A stretch of 64,000 bases of DNA from CAYPPS01 sp964412685 (lineage in GTDB: Bacteria; Patescibacteriota; Microgenomatia; PFEM01; CAYPPS01): contig CAYPPS010000002.1 of NCBI GenBank assembly GCA_964412685.1, forward strand, positions 1 through 64,000, written 5' to 3'. Position numbers and translations under genes: made by a program. Positions 23,322-31,104 of the stretch are shown piece after piece. Below the pieces are notes generated by a model, which saw only the letters and a program-made list of their open reading frames with translations, made no database searches and was not told where the DNA came from. Positions within the stretch are counted from its first letter, which is position 1; every line of letters begins with the position of its first letter.

Positions 23322-24666
23322 GAGCGGCTATTTTCTTAAGGGCTTGAGCTAAAATTAAACTTTCTTGTTTGCCAGTTTTTAGGTTTTTTAAAATCAATTG
23401 ATTTCGTTTAACTTCATCCGGGCCAACAATGATTACCCAAGGAATTTTTTTGTTGTTGCCATATTTCAATTGTTTCGATAGTTTTTCTTCTGGATTGAGA
23501 TAAAGATCAGCGGAGACGCCCTCTTTTCGAAGAGCATTGGCAATTTTAATCGAACTTTCTTTTAATTCGGAAGAAAAAATAGTTACTAAAACAGTTGCAT
23601 TGGCGGGATCTAATTTAACCATTTGGCGATCTTTTAGTATCTGACAGATGCGTTCAATTCCAAAAGAGCCACCAGTAGCGGGAATCTCTCTCTTGCCGCC
23701 AAGATATTTACCGATTGCCTTATCGTAACGACCGGCACCGCAAATGGAACCGACCCCACCATCAATAACTTCAAACTCCCAAATCGGTCCGGTATAAGAG
23801 GCTAGACCACGAGCAATAGTAGGATCAAATCGATAGAGTCGAGAATCAATGCCAGCTGTCTTTAAATAATCAAAAATTTCCTTCAATTCACTCAATCCCT
23901 GAGCGCCGATTTTGACTTTTCCAACAGTTGAAGCAAAACGGTCAACAATCTGGTCGTTGCTTAAAGAGAGGTGTTGCTCCGGATCGATTAAATCCAAAAT
24001 AGTAGTTGCTTTTTGAGGATCGACCCTTCTTTTTTTAATTAATTCCTCTTTTGTTTTTTGTTTGCCAATTTTGGATAGTTTATCGATTGACATGCAAAGG
24101 CCATAGAAGTTTTCATCAGGGATGTCTAAATATTCTCTTAGACCATCTAAAAACTTACGATTACTAATTCGAGCAACAAACTTTTTAAAACCAAGATCTT
24201 GGGTTATTTCTAGTCCCATTTGAATAAACTCGGCGTCGGCTAATATAGAAGGGGAGCCGATCGTATCGGCGTCGGCTTGAGTAAATTGACGTAATCTGCC
24301 TTTTTGGGTGTTTTCGGCTCGCCAAACCGATTGGATCTGATAACGTTTATAAGGAAAAAAGATTTTATCAATATTACCGGCCACGGCTCGACACATGCTA
24401 ATCATCACTTCGTATTTAAGCATTACGTCTCGACCTCCTGGATCCTGAAAGCGATAATATTGCTTTTCAGCTTCTTCTCCGCTTTGACCAAGCATAAATT
24501 TAGAGTATTCCAAAGCCGGAGTCTCCAGTGGTTCATAGCCATACTTTTCAAACCCTTTTTTCAGGGTATCAATTACTTTTTCTCTAATTTTGACGTCTCC
24601 CGCAAACCAGTCATTGAAACCCTTTAAGGTTTGTGGTTTGGTCGGGGCCTTTTTGTTACTTTTCAT
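23308..24666 (-). CDS. hisS: Histidyl-tRNA synthetase
   Basis: Class II synthetase for tRNA-His. It shows the N-terminal LKGFNDWFAGDVKIREKV region and motif 2 (VWRAENTQKGRLRQFTQADAD). The histidine-specific motifs are LASYTGPIWEFEV and GSICGAGRYDKAIGKYLGG. Motif 3 is GGSFGIERI, and the C-terminal part is an anticodon-binding domain (VLVTIFSSELKE...VIIVGPDEVKRNQLILKNLKTGKQ). At 452 residues the length is normal. Confidence 0.95.
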   Translation of the reverse strand: MKSNKKAPTKPQTLKGFNDWFAGDVKIREKVIDTLKKGFEKYGYEPLETPALEYSKFMLGQSGEEAEKQYYRFQDPGGRDVMLKYEVMISMCRAVAGNIDKIFFPYKRYQIQSVWRAENTQKGRLRQFTQADADTIGSPSILADAEFIQMGLEITQDLGFKKFVARISNRKFLDGLREYLDIPDENFYGLCMSIDKLSKIGKQKTKEELIKKRRVDPQKATTILDLIDPEQHLSLSNDQIVDRFASTVGKVKIGAQGLSELKEIFDYLKTAGIDSRLYRFDPTIARGLASYTGPIWEFEVIDGGVGSICGAGRYDKAIGKYLGGKREIPATGGSFGIERICQILKDRQMVKLDPANATVLVTIFSSELKESSIKIANALRKEGVSADLYLNPEEKLSKQLKYGNNKKIPWVIIVGPDEVKRNQLILKNLKTGKQESLILAQALKKIAAHEPN

Positions 24667-24698
24667 GCCTGTGAATAGTTTAACACAAGGAAGCTCTT

Positions 24699-25403
24699 TT
24701 ACTCTTCATTACTGACGAAGCAAAGGGTGGTGGCGGTGATAATTTTACCGTTATCTTCCTCAGGGGTACCAACAGCAATCAAGAAATCTCCTTCAGCAAT
24801 TTCTTTGAATTCGCTCTCATTGATTTGACTGTCTTCTTTTTGCTTAACGTCTGTTTTGCTGTTGACCAGAATGGTGTAGGTTTTGACTTTATTTTCGTTT
24901 TTTAAGGTGATTAATAGACTTTCTTTAGAAATGTCAGTGACGATTCCGGCGGCAATTTCTCGCTTATCTTCTTCTGGTTCGGGAGTTAAGACAACTCTCT
25001 TGGCTTCCAAGAGACCGTCTTCATCGAGATATCCCAAGGCAATTACATTGTCTTCTAGTTTGATGTCCTCTAGGCCAATCTCTTTTCTGTCTTCGTTGAC
25101 AATTTCAGTTTCGTCGTCTGTTTTGATTACCTGAGGTCCGCTTTGGGTGTCTAGGCTTAGTGATTGATCGGCAACTTTACTAACGGTACCCACAAAAGCT
25201 TTTCGAGTGTCTTTCTTGATCTCGTCGATTTGTTCTTTGACCTTTTCTTTAACAGTGTCGCGAATACCTTTTATTTTTTCATCGGTTTCTGTCGGGGTAG
25301 GGTTATCTTGAGCTTGCAAGGGAAAATTGACTTTCGGTCCTAAACACAGAATGGTTAAGGCGAAGAAAATTAAAACCAAGAGAACGGACTTGTATTTATT
25401 CAT
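24699..25403 (-). CDS. Exported protein with repeated beta-rich domain, 234 residues
   Basis: An N-terminal hydrophobic segment (about 7-24) with a possible signal peptidase site near QAQ marks it as exported. A charged helical linker follows, then two similar beta-rich blocks (FVGTVSKVADQSLSLDTQSG... and AAGIVTDISKESLLITLKNEN...). Each reads like a small OB or DUF5666-type barrel, in which short loops alternate with strands. The gene starts four bases after the next upstream gene (same strand), so they form a two-gene unit. Function unknown; cell-surface or periplasm-side location is inferred. Confidence 0.6.
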   Translation of the reverse strand: MNKYKSVLLVLIFFALTILCLGPKVNFPLQAQDNPTPTETDEKIKGIRDTVKEKVKEQIDEIKKDTRKAFVGTVSKVADQSLSLDTQSGPQVIKTDDETEIVNEDRKEIGLEDIKLEDNVIALGYLDEDGLLEAKRVVLTPEPEEDKREIAAGIVTDISKESLLITLKNENKVKTYTILVNSKTDVKQKEDSQINESEFKEIAEGDFLIAVGTPEEDNGKIITATTLCFVSNEE

Positions 25404-25407
25404 CTTT

Positions 25408-25869
25408 CTAGATTTCGGCGGTGGAATAAACTAAATTAATAATTTTATTGGTTTCTTTGCCTTCGGTGTCAAAACTGGTGATTTTAATTTCGTTAGCACC
25501 ACCAATCAATTCTATTTCTTGACTAAAATTACCATCACCATCGCTAGTGATAATGATTTCCCCTTCCTTTTCATAGAGAAAAGTCACCAAGGCGTTAGGA
25601 GAAGTTATTCCTTCAATGACAACCTTATCTTGATCAATGATGTCATTGTTATGAGGTGAACTGAGGATCAGGGCTGAGGTTTTTTCGGCTGAAGAATCAA
25701 TTATGGGCGTAGGCATGGGTGTTGGTTCTTCCTCTTGGGAATTACTTCGAAAGGCATTTTTGAGCAACTGACTATCCTTTAGTAATTGATCTGAACCGCG
25801 AATACCGAAGGTAACTGCCAAGCCAAAAATAGATCCGATTAAAATTGCTATAAGGGCTTCTTTTCTCAT
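25408..25869 (-). CDS. Membrane-anchored protein with Ig-like domain, 153 residues
   Basis: One N-terminal membrane segment (about 5-23) is followed by a short linker with PTPMPTP. A beta-sandwich-like domain follows (ILSSPHNNDIIDQDKVVIEGITSPNALVTFLYEKEGEIIITSDGDGNFSQEIELIGGANEIKI), similar to the bacterial Ig-like repeats that sit outside the cell. It is probably a surface-exposed adhesion or wall-associated protein. First gene of a two-gene minus-strand unit with a perfect leaderless promoter. Confidence 0.6.
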   Translation of the reverse strand: MRKEALIAILIGSIFGLAVTFGIRGSDQLLKDSQLLKNAFRSNSQEEEPTPMPTPIIDSSAEKTSALILSSPHNNDIIDQDKVVIEGITSPNALVTFLYEKEGEIIITSDGDGNFSQEIELIGGANEIKITSFDTEGKETNKIINLVYSTAEI

Positions 25870-25876
25870 GCGAATT

Positions 25877-25905
25877 AATATAGTTTACTCTTAAAACCTT
25901 GTCAA
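25877..25905 (-). promoter_or_regulatory. Perfect leaderless promoter of the 25869 gene
   Basis: On the minus strand TTGACA (25900-25905), 17-base spacer, TATATT (25877-25882), then seven bases to the ATG at 25869. It overlaps a plus-strand -35-like TTGTCA (25899-25904) that pairs with TTATTC at 25922-25927, so this is a divergent promoter region for the beta-lactamase-fold gene as well. Confidence 0.7.
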
Positions 25906-25944
25906 GTGCAAGGCAAAAGTGTTATTCTGGTTCACAATAAGAGT

Positions 25945-26598
25945 ATGGAAATTGAATTTTTTGGCCAATCCTGTTTTCAATTTAAGGGTAAAAACGCAAC
26001 GATCATAACTGATCCTTATTCTGCTTCCGGTACGGGCTTGAATAAGTTGAAGAAATTATCGGCTGACATTGTTACGGTTTCTCATCAGCACGAGGATCAC
26101 AATTTCGTCGGTGCGGTTAGGGGGACGGCTCAGCGACCAAAACCTTTTGTAATCGATGGGCCAGGAGAGTATGAAGTTGGTGGGGTTTTTGTTCAAGGAA
26201 TTAGTTCCTATCATGATCAAAAAAAAGGCGCCGAGAGGGGCAAAAACACCATTTATTGTTTTGAAATCGACGACTTAAGATTGGTTCATTTGGGAGATTT
26301 GGGAACCGAATTGAGTAGTCGTCAACTAGAAGAAGTTAACGGGAGTGACATTTTGTTTGTTCCGGTTGGAGGGACTTTTACCATCGACGCGGTAGAGGCG
26401 ATGAGAGTGGTTAATCAAGTAGAACCACAGATTGTTATTCCTATGCATTACAAATTACCTGGATTGAAATATGATCTAGCCGACGTCGAGGATTTTCTCA
26501 AAGAAGCAGGAGTCGAAGAAGTTCAACCAGAAGGAAAATTAAACATTAGTAAAGATAAACTGCCGGACAGTCGAGAAATCGTTGTCTTAAAGTTTTAA
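25945..26598 (+). CDS. MBL-fold metal-dependent hydrolase (UPF0173-like)
   Basis: Metallo-beta-lactamase fold protein of 217 residues with the metal motif HQHEDH at 47-52 and later His and Asp ligands (GPGEYEVGG, HLGDLG, PMHYK). This pattern matches the L-ascorbate-6-phosphate lactonase/UPF0173-like group, whose natural substrate is usually unknown. The start at ATG 25945 gives the family N-terminus MEIEFFGQSCF; CACAAT lies six bases upstream. It is followed ten bases later by dnaB. Confidence 0.85.
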   Translation: MEIEFFGQSCFQFKGKNATIITDPYSASGTGLNKLKKLSADIVTVSHQHEDHNFVGAVRGTAQRPKPFVIDGPGEYEVGGVFVQGISSYHDQKKGAERGKNTIYCFEIDDLRLVHLGDLGTELSSRQLEEVNGSDILFVPVGGTFTIDAVEAMRVVNQVEPQIVIPMHYKLPGLKYDLADVEDFLKEAGVEEVQPEGKLNISKDKLPDSREIVVLKF

Positions 26599-26607
26599 TC
26601 TTATTAA

Positions 26608-27927
26608 ATGGCAAGGGCAGGCCGAGTTCCACCTCACAGCAAAGAAGCTGAGACTTCAGTTTTGGGTTCCATTTTAATCGACAAAGATGCCATTGTTTCT
26701 GTGGCCGCTCTTTTACGTCCAGAGCATTTCTATGACCTAGCCAACGGCGATATTTATCGAGCTTGTTTAGATCTTTATCAAGAAAGAAAGCCGATTGATT
26801 TGGTTACTCTGAAAGATCGACTAAAACGGGATAAGAATTTGACCAAGATTGGCGGCAACGCCTATTTGACTAAATTAGTTAATTCAGTACCGACAGCAGC
26901 CAACGTAGAGGAATATGCCCAGATTGTTAAGGGCAATTATATTAAAAGAGAACTAATTAATGCTGCCGGGAGTATAAGTGAAATTTCTTTTGATGAAGGG
27001 AGTGAGGCGAGTGCTGTTTTGGATAAGGCTGAAGGATTAGTTTTTAATTTGTCTCAAAAACACTTACAGCAGGTCTTTGTTCCTGTTAAAGATGCTCTAG
27101 CCGAATCATTCGATCGTCTAGATGAGCTTCACAAGACGACCGGAGGATTGCGAGGTGTCCCAACTGGCTTTAAAGATTTAGACAATGCTTTGGCGGGGAT
27201 GCAAAACTCAAACCTGTTGATATTAGCGGCTCGTCCTGGGGTGGGGAAATCAACCTTGGCTCTCAATATCGCTCAACATGTCACGGTTAAACACAAAATA
27301 CCGGTGGGAATTTTTTCTTTAGAAATGAGCAAGGAAGAATTGGTGGATCGGCTTTTAGTGGCTCAGGCAGATATCGACGCTTGGCGTTTAAAAACGGGAC
27401 GTTTAAAAGAGGATGATTTTTCTAAATTAAGTGAAGCCATGGGAGTCTTGGCGGAGGCACCTCTTTTTATTGATGATACTCCCGCTCTTTCCATGTTAGA
27501 AATGCGGACGAAGGCAAGGAGACTGTTGTCTGAAGAAGGATTGAAATTGTTGGTGGTTGATTATTTGCAGCTGGCTAGGAGTACTCGGAGATGGGACAGT
27601 CGGGTTCAGGAAGTTTCGGAAATTTCCCAGGGATTGAAAAATTTAGCTAGAGAGTTAAAAATTCCTGTTTTGGCTCTTTCACAATTGTCGAGAGAGGTAG
27701 AAAAACGAGGAATCAGGCGGCCGCAGTTGTCTGATTTGAGAGACTCTGGCTCAATTGAACAGGACGCCGACGTAGTGATGTTTCTTTGGCGAGAGGACGA
27801 TGAAAATTTAGAGAAGATGCACTTGGAGATTTCCAAACACAGGAATGGGCCCTTACGAACAATGGACTTTCATTTTCGAGGTGATCGGATCCGCTTCTAC
27901 GAAGCCGAAGGTAAAAGAGAAAAGTAA
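26608..27927 (+). CDS. dnaB: Replicative DNA helicase DnaB
   Basis: Hexameric helicase that opens the replication fork. The N-terminal domain starts PPHSKEAETSVLGSILID. The RecA-like core has Walker A in AARPGVGKST at about 207-216, the GIFSLEMSKEELVDRLL motif, the LLVVDYLQL Walker B and the SQLSREVEKRGIRRPQLSDLRDSGSIEQDADVVMFLWRED block. At 439 residues it is normal, with no intein. It lies just after the MBL gene. Confidence 0.96.
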   Translation: MARAGRVPPHSKEAETSVLGSILIDKDAIVSVAALLRPEHFYDLANGDIYRACLDLYQERKPIDLVTLKDRLKRDKNLTKIGGNAYLTKLVNSVPTAANVEEYAQIVKGNYIKRELINAAGSISEISFDEGSEASAVLDKAEGLVFNLSQKHLQQVFVPVKDALAESFDRLDELHKTTGGLRGVPTGFKDLDNALAGMQNSNLLILAARPGVGKSTLALNIAQHVTVKHKIPVGIFSLEMSKEELVDRLLVAQADIDAWRLKTGRLKEDDFSKLSEAMGVLAEAPLFIDDTPALSMLEMRTKARRLLSEEGLKLLVVDYLQLARSTRRWDSRVQEVSEISQGLKNLARELKIPVLALSQLSREVEKRGIRRPQLSDLRDSGSIEQDADVVMFLWREDDENLEKMHLEISKHRNGPLRTMDFHFRGDRIRFYEAEGKREK

Positions 27928-27946
27928 CTAAATGAATCGCCTCATC

Positions 27947-27975
27947 TTGACAATCACCGATTAAAGTATTATTAT
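27947..27975 (+). promoter_or_regulatory. Promoter of the VapBC-like pair
   Basis: TTGACA (27947-27952), 17-base spacer, TATTAT (27970-27975), ten bases before the ATG at 27986. The -10 lies in an AT-only alternating tract that an antitoxin could bind. Confidence 0.6.
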
Positions 27976-27985
27976 ATATCATATT

Positions 27986-28210
27986 ATGAGTATGCAAAGA
28001 ATAACCATCACGATTCCTGATTATATTTATTCCGATTTGATAAAATTTGTTCCTGCTCGGGGTGTGAGCAAGTTTGCCGCTAAAGCTTTGGAGAGAGAGC
28101 TGGTTAACAAAAGTGATAATTCGGTGGAAGAGTTCATTCGGTTGAGAGGTAAGCTTCCTCGTCAAAAGGAGGGTGCGATCTTGAAAGCGATTAATAAAGG
28201 GAGAGCATGA
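27986..28210 (+). CDS. vapB: Antitoxin of a VapBC-like pair (ribbon-helix-helix type)
   Basis: A 74-residue protein starting MSMQRITITIPDYIYSDLIKFVP, a strand then helices as in ribbon-helix-helix antitoxins, with a basic C-terminal half that could fill the toxin active site. The stop overlaps the PIN-toxin ATG (ATGA), so the pair is translationally coupled. The second ATG at 27992 would also work as a start. Confidence 0.72.
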   Translation: MSMQRITITIPDYIYSDLIKFVPARGVSKFAAKALERELVNKSDNSVEEFIRLRGKLPRQKEGAILKAINKGRA

Positions 28211-28620
28211 AGAAATATGTTTTAGATGCTTCAGCGATTTTGAATTTTCTTTTGGGCGAAAAGGTGACTATTGGTAGAGAGGTAGCTGTTTTGCTGAGAA
28301 AAGCGAAGTCAAAAAAGGTTAAGCTTTGTTCTTCTTATCTTTTGCCTTTAGAGGTGGGGAATGGCCTGCGTTACAGTTTGGCCGATGGAAAACTGGCCGA
28401 CGAAGCGTTAGAAAAATTTTTGAACTTGCCGATTGAATTTTACAATTTCTCTGCTATTCACCACGCTAGGATTTTGCGATTAAGTTATGAATCAAAAACG
28501 TCGTTTTATGATGCCTCTTATCATTTTTTAGCCATGTTTTTGAAAGGCACTTTTTTCACTACCGATGCTAAATATTTCAGAAAGACTAAAGAACTAGGAA
28601 ACATTAAGTTGGTGAGCTGA
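28207..28620 (+). CDS. vapC: PIN-domain toxin (VapC-like ribonuclease)
   Basis: A 137-residue PIN-domain protein. The acidic metal-binding residues are Asp7 (YVLDASA), Glu49 (LPLEVGN), Asp102 (SFYDASYH) and Asp120 (FFTTDAKYF), the full set for a VapC-like nuclease, which usually cuts tRNA or rRNA. The antitoxin gene overlaps its start by four bases. No transposon or phage genes flank the pair. Confidence 0.85.
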   Translation: MKKYVLDASAILNFLLGEKVTIGREVAVLLRKAKSKKVKLCSSYLLPLEVGNGLRYSLADGKLADEALEKFLNLPIEFYNFSAIHHARILRLSYESKTSFYDASYHFLAMFLKGTFFTTDAKYFRKTKELGNIKLVS

Positions 28621-28636
28621 ATCCTATATACCGCCC

Positions 28637-28690
28637 CACAGATCTGTGCCGAGAGCCGGACTCGTCGTGTCATGCGACACGGCGCTCCAT
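28637..28690. other. GC-rich structured element next to tRNA-Leu
   Basis: A perfect 12-base palindrome (CACAGATCTGTG, 28637-28648) is followed by a strong hairpin. In that hairpin, 28663-28671 pairs with 28676-28684 (nine pairs, one wobble) around an ATGC loop, extended by GGA/TCC (28658-28660 with 28686-28688). It is far richer in G and C than its surroundings and lacks a T tract. No known RNA family is recognised. Confidence 0.4.
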
Positions 28691-28704
28691 TGGAACCTAC
28701 AAGT

Positions 28705-28792
28705 TGGTGCTGAAGGTGGGAATCGAACCCACACGGGCTTTGGGCCCATAGGTTTTTGAGACCTACGCGTCTGCCTATTCCGCCACTTCAGC
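28705..28792 (-). tRNA. tRNA-Leu, anticodon CAA
   Basis: A complete class II tRNA. The acceptor stem GCTGAAG pairs with CTTCAGC; the anticodon loop is CTCAAAA, giving anticodon CAA (reads UUG). A long variable arm with GGGC/GCCC is characteristic of leucine, and the T arm is GTGGG-TTCGATT-CCCAC. The 3' CCA is encoded. It lies alone on the minus strand between vapC and efp, with a GTGGCGG/CCGCCAC inverted repeat about 10-30 bases upstream of its 5' end. Confidence 0.95.
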
Positions 28793-28874
28793 TTGTCCAG
28801 TCCTGTGGCGGGATTTTACAATGCCGCCACTAAAGCTTGGGTTGTCAATCTTGTTAATTCTACCAATTATTGGC

Positions 28875-28903
28875 TTGAGTTTCAATTTTTTTTAGGCTAA
28901 AAT
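28875..28903 (+). promoter_or_regulatory. Promoter of efp (leaderless)
   Basis: TTGAGT (28875-28880), exact 17-base spacer, TAAAAT (28898-28903), then nine bases to the ATG at 28913. An ATG at 28907 would lie upstream of the expected transcription start, so 28913 is the better start. Confidence 0.6.
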
Positions 28904-28912
28904 GCGATGGTT

Positions 28913-29476
28913 ATGATTTCAGTAACTGATCTTCGAGCGGGAACAGTTTTTCAACTTGATGGCCGACCTTTGTTGGTTTTGGAATATAAACATACCAAAA
29001 TGGGGCGAGGAACCGCCAATATCAAGGTTAAGGTGCGTGATTTGGAATCAGGTAGCGTTTTGGAGAAGACTTTTATTTCCGGAGCAAAAATAGAACCAAT
29101 CGACAGCCAGATCAAGGAATTGCAGTATCTTTATCGGCAAGAAGATGAGTTTTTCTTCCTTGACCCAATTACTTTTGATCAAGTGAGCTTGGAAAAAGGT
29201 GTGTTGATGGGGGTAAAGGATTTTTTGAAAGAGGGCTTAAAAGTGAAAGTTATGTTTTGGCATGAAAGACCTTTGTCAGTCGAGTTGGCCAATAGTTTAA
29301 CTTACGAAGTTAAAGAAACTGATCCAGGGGTGAAAGGCAATTCCGCCACTAATGTTTTTAAACCGGCGGTTTTAGATAACGGCTTAACGGTCAAAGTACC
29401 GCTTTTTATAAAAACGGGAGAGAAAGTCAGGATTGATACTAGGACAGGAGAATATATAGAGCGAGCAAAATCGTAA
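28913..29476 (+). CDS. efp: Translation elongation factor P
   Basis: Helps ribosomes through polyproline stretches. It shows the three-domain EF-P layout in 187 residues, beginning MISVTDLRAGTVFQLDG and ending IDTRTGEYIERAKS. The tip loop KMGRGTANIK has Arg32 where many bacteria have the lysine that is modified by EpmA; no EpmA or EarP gene is in the window, so any modification is unknown. ATG 28907 is an alternative start. The 3' end overlaps the convergent membrane protein gene by 38 bases. Confidence 0.93.
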   Translation: MISVTDLRAGTVFQLDGRPLLVLEYKHTKMGRGTANIKVKVRDLESGSVLEKTFISGAKIEPIDSQIKELQYLYRQEDEFFFLDPITFDQVSLEKGVLMGVKDFLKEGLKVKVMFWHERPLSVELANSLTYEVKETDPGVKGNSATNVFKPAVLDNGLTVKVPLFIKTGEKVRIDTRTGEYIERAKS

Positions 29477-29900
29477 TTAACTGAGTCAGATTGCCAAGAA
29501 AAAACCCGGCTTTGCCTTGATGATTGTGCTGAAACTCAATCAATTCAATCAACCACTTTGATCTTACTTTAAGATAAAAATAGAAACCTTCAATTACGTC
29601 GGGAAGAACGGCCAAAAAAGCGCCCGTTAAAATAATAGCCATTTTGGTATAGTCGGGCAAAAAACGGCTGGCAAGCCAAAAGCCAAGACTCAAAGATAAA
29701 AGAACATCAAAAATGATGATAAGAGTGGTCTTTTTACTCGGTTGACCATATTTTTTTGTTTCGGTATAAAGACTGGGATTCCAATGGGGGACCAGGTCAA
29801 CCACAAAATGACTGGCTAAACTTAAGGGGAGAGCAATTAACGGATTACCGATTTTGGTGGCCAAAGTAATTCCAACTAGGACGTGAGGTAGTTCAAGCAT
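29439..29900 (-). CDS. Four-helix membrane protein, 153 residues
   Basis: Four hydrophobic segments. The motif SHFVVDLVPHW near residue 30 and the FxxHxxxG-like FQHNHQGKAGFF near 125 resemble the membrane-bound hydrolase-like DUF457/YdjM group, in which His and Asp may bind a metal. The match is weak. It converges on efp with a 38-base overlap of coding sequence, unusual but clean. The function is not known. Confidence 0.5.
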   Translation of the reverse strand: MLELPHVLVGITLATKIGNPLIALPLSLASHFVVDLVPHWNPSLYTETKKYGQPSKKTTLIIIFDVLLSLSLGFWLASRFLPDYTKMAIILTGAFLAVLPDVIEGFYFYLKVRSKWLIELIEFQHNHQGKAGFFLGNLTQLITILLALYILLS

Positions 29901-29978
29901 TTTTGGGTCAGAAAGACGACGAAGTTTATTCTAACACATTGGTAAAAACCTTGGCTAGTGTTAGAATACTTCAAGAAG

Positions 29979-30734
29979 ATGTATCCAGTTCTGATTGATT
30001 TTGGTCCAATTACTATCTACACGTTTGGTCTTTTTTTAGGCTTGGCTTTCTTTGTTTTTAGTTTTACTGCTTTTAAAAGACTCAAGGAATTAGGACTAGA
30101 AGAGGAGAAGATTTTTGATTTGCTTATTTTAGGATCAGTCGTTGGAGTAGCGAGTTCTTATCTGATCTATTTTCTAGAAAGTTTTGCTTTCAAAACGACT
30201 TCTCTTTGGGCGGGACTGATTCCTTTTTTGCTGATAGTTTTTTATTTAAGCCGGAGAAACAAATGGGACTTGTGGGCGATATTAGACGAACTCAGTTTTG
30301 CTCTTTGTCCTTTTGCCTGTCTTTTTTATCTCGGACTTTTTTTGGATGGTTCAATTATAGGTCGGCTTACAGGTATGCCCTGGGGAGTTTTTTTCCCGGG
30401 TTCTCTGGTAAGGAGTCACCCTGTTGCTATTTTTGCGGCTTTTGCTTTTCTGTTAATTTGGCTGATTCTGTTGCGAATCGAGAGAGATTGGCGAACATGG
30501 ACTTGGTATAAATCTGGTCGAGCTGGATTTGTCTTTTTTGTCTTTTTAATTTTAGGCTTGTTGACCAGTTTTAGCCTTGCTTTTTTGACCCTCAATGATC
30601 TATACTATTTTGTAGCCAAGATAAGCTTGAATGGAATCAGCTTAGTTGTGGTTATTTTTTACTTTCTAGTTCATGGACAAATATTATGGCTAAGAAAAAA
30701 CAAAAAAAACAAAAACGAGACCGCAAAAACATAA
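29979..30734 (+). CDS. lgt: Prolipoprotein diacylglyceryl transferase-like (Lgt)
   Basis: Membrane enzyme that adds a diacylglyceryl group to the lipobox cysteine of lipoproteins. Seven helices are visible. The N-terminus MYPVLIDFGPITIYTFGLFLGLAF is typical, and the GRLTGMPWGVFFPGSLVRSHPVAIFAAFAFLLIW segment matches the Lgt signature in degenerate form. The start at ATG 29979 is chosen from the family N-terminus; a TAGAAT -10 box lies about 12 bases upstream. Divergent from E. coli Lgt, so the call is likely, not certain. It overlaps the DksA-like gene by 49 bases. Confidence 0.75.
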   Translation: MYPVLIDFGPITIYTFGLFLGLAFFVFSFTAFKRLKELGLEEEKIFDLLILGSVVGVASSYLIYFLESFAFKTTSLWAGLIPFLLIVFYLSRRNKWDLWAILDELSFALCPFACLFYLGLFLDGSIIGRLTGMPWGVFFPGSLVRSHPVAIFAAFAFLLIWLILLRIERDWRTWTWYKSGRAGFVFFVFLILGLLTSFSLAFLTLNDLYYFVAKISLNGISLVVVIFYFLVHGQILWLRKNKKNKNETAKT

Positions 30735-31093
30735 TCCAATTTCCAGCTCAATTGTTGCAGCCGATTAAGAGTTTCTTGCTTCGAGAAAAACAACGTTTAG
30801 AAGCTCAAAAAAGAGAAGTAAATAAAAACGATCCCTTCCGTGATCCAGATCGGGCAATTAACAATGCTGCTAACGATGCTGAAGCTCAAGAGCAGTTTGG
30901 CCACGAGCAAGCAAGTGCTTTAAAAAAACAACTGGATATTCGTTTAGTTCAAATTCGGAAAGCCTTGACTAGTTTAAAAGTGGGTCACTATGGCAACTGT
31001 GAGAAGTGTCAAAAGATGATCAATACTGACCGATTGGCTTTAATGCCCGATACAACTCTTTGTGCTAAGTGTGCCCAAGAAAAAGAAAGATAA
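30686..31093 (+). CDS. DksA/TraR-type zinc-finger protein
   Basis: A 135-residue protein with a basic N-terminus, a long helical region (LEAQKREVNKNDPF...ASALKKQLDIRLVQIRKAL) and a C-terminal zinc finger (CEKCQKMINTDRLALMPDTTLCAKC). This layout is shared by DksA and TraR, which bind RNA polymerase at its secondary channel. The acidic coiled-coil tip (DPFRDPDRAINNAANDAEAQEQ) fits that. It starts inside the 3' end of lgt, so the two are probably coupled. Confidence 0.8.
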   Translation: MAKKKQKKQKRDRKNIIQFPAQLLQPIKSFLLREKQRLEAQKREVNKNDPFRDPDRAINNAANDAEAQEQFGHEQASALKKQLDIRLVQIRKALTSLKVGHYGNCEKCQKMINTDRLALMPDTTLCAKCAQEKER

Positions 31094-31104
31094 ACCTCTT
31101 CTAA

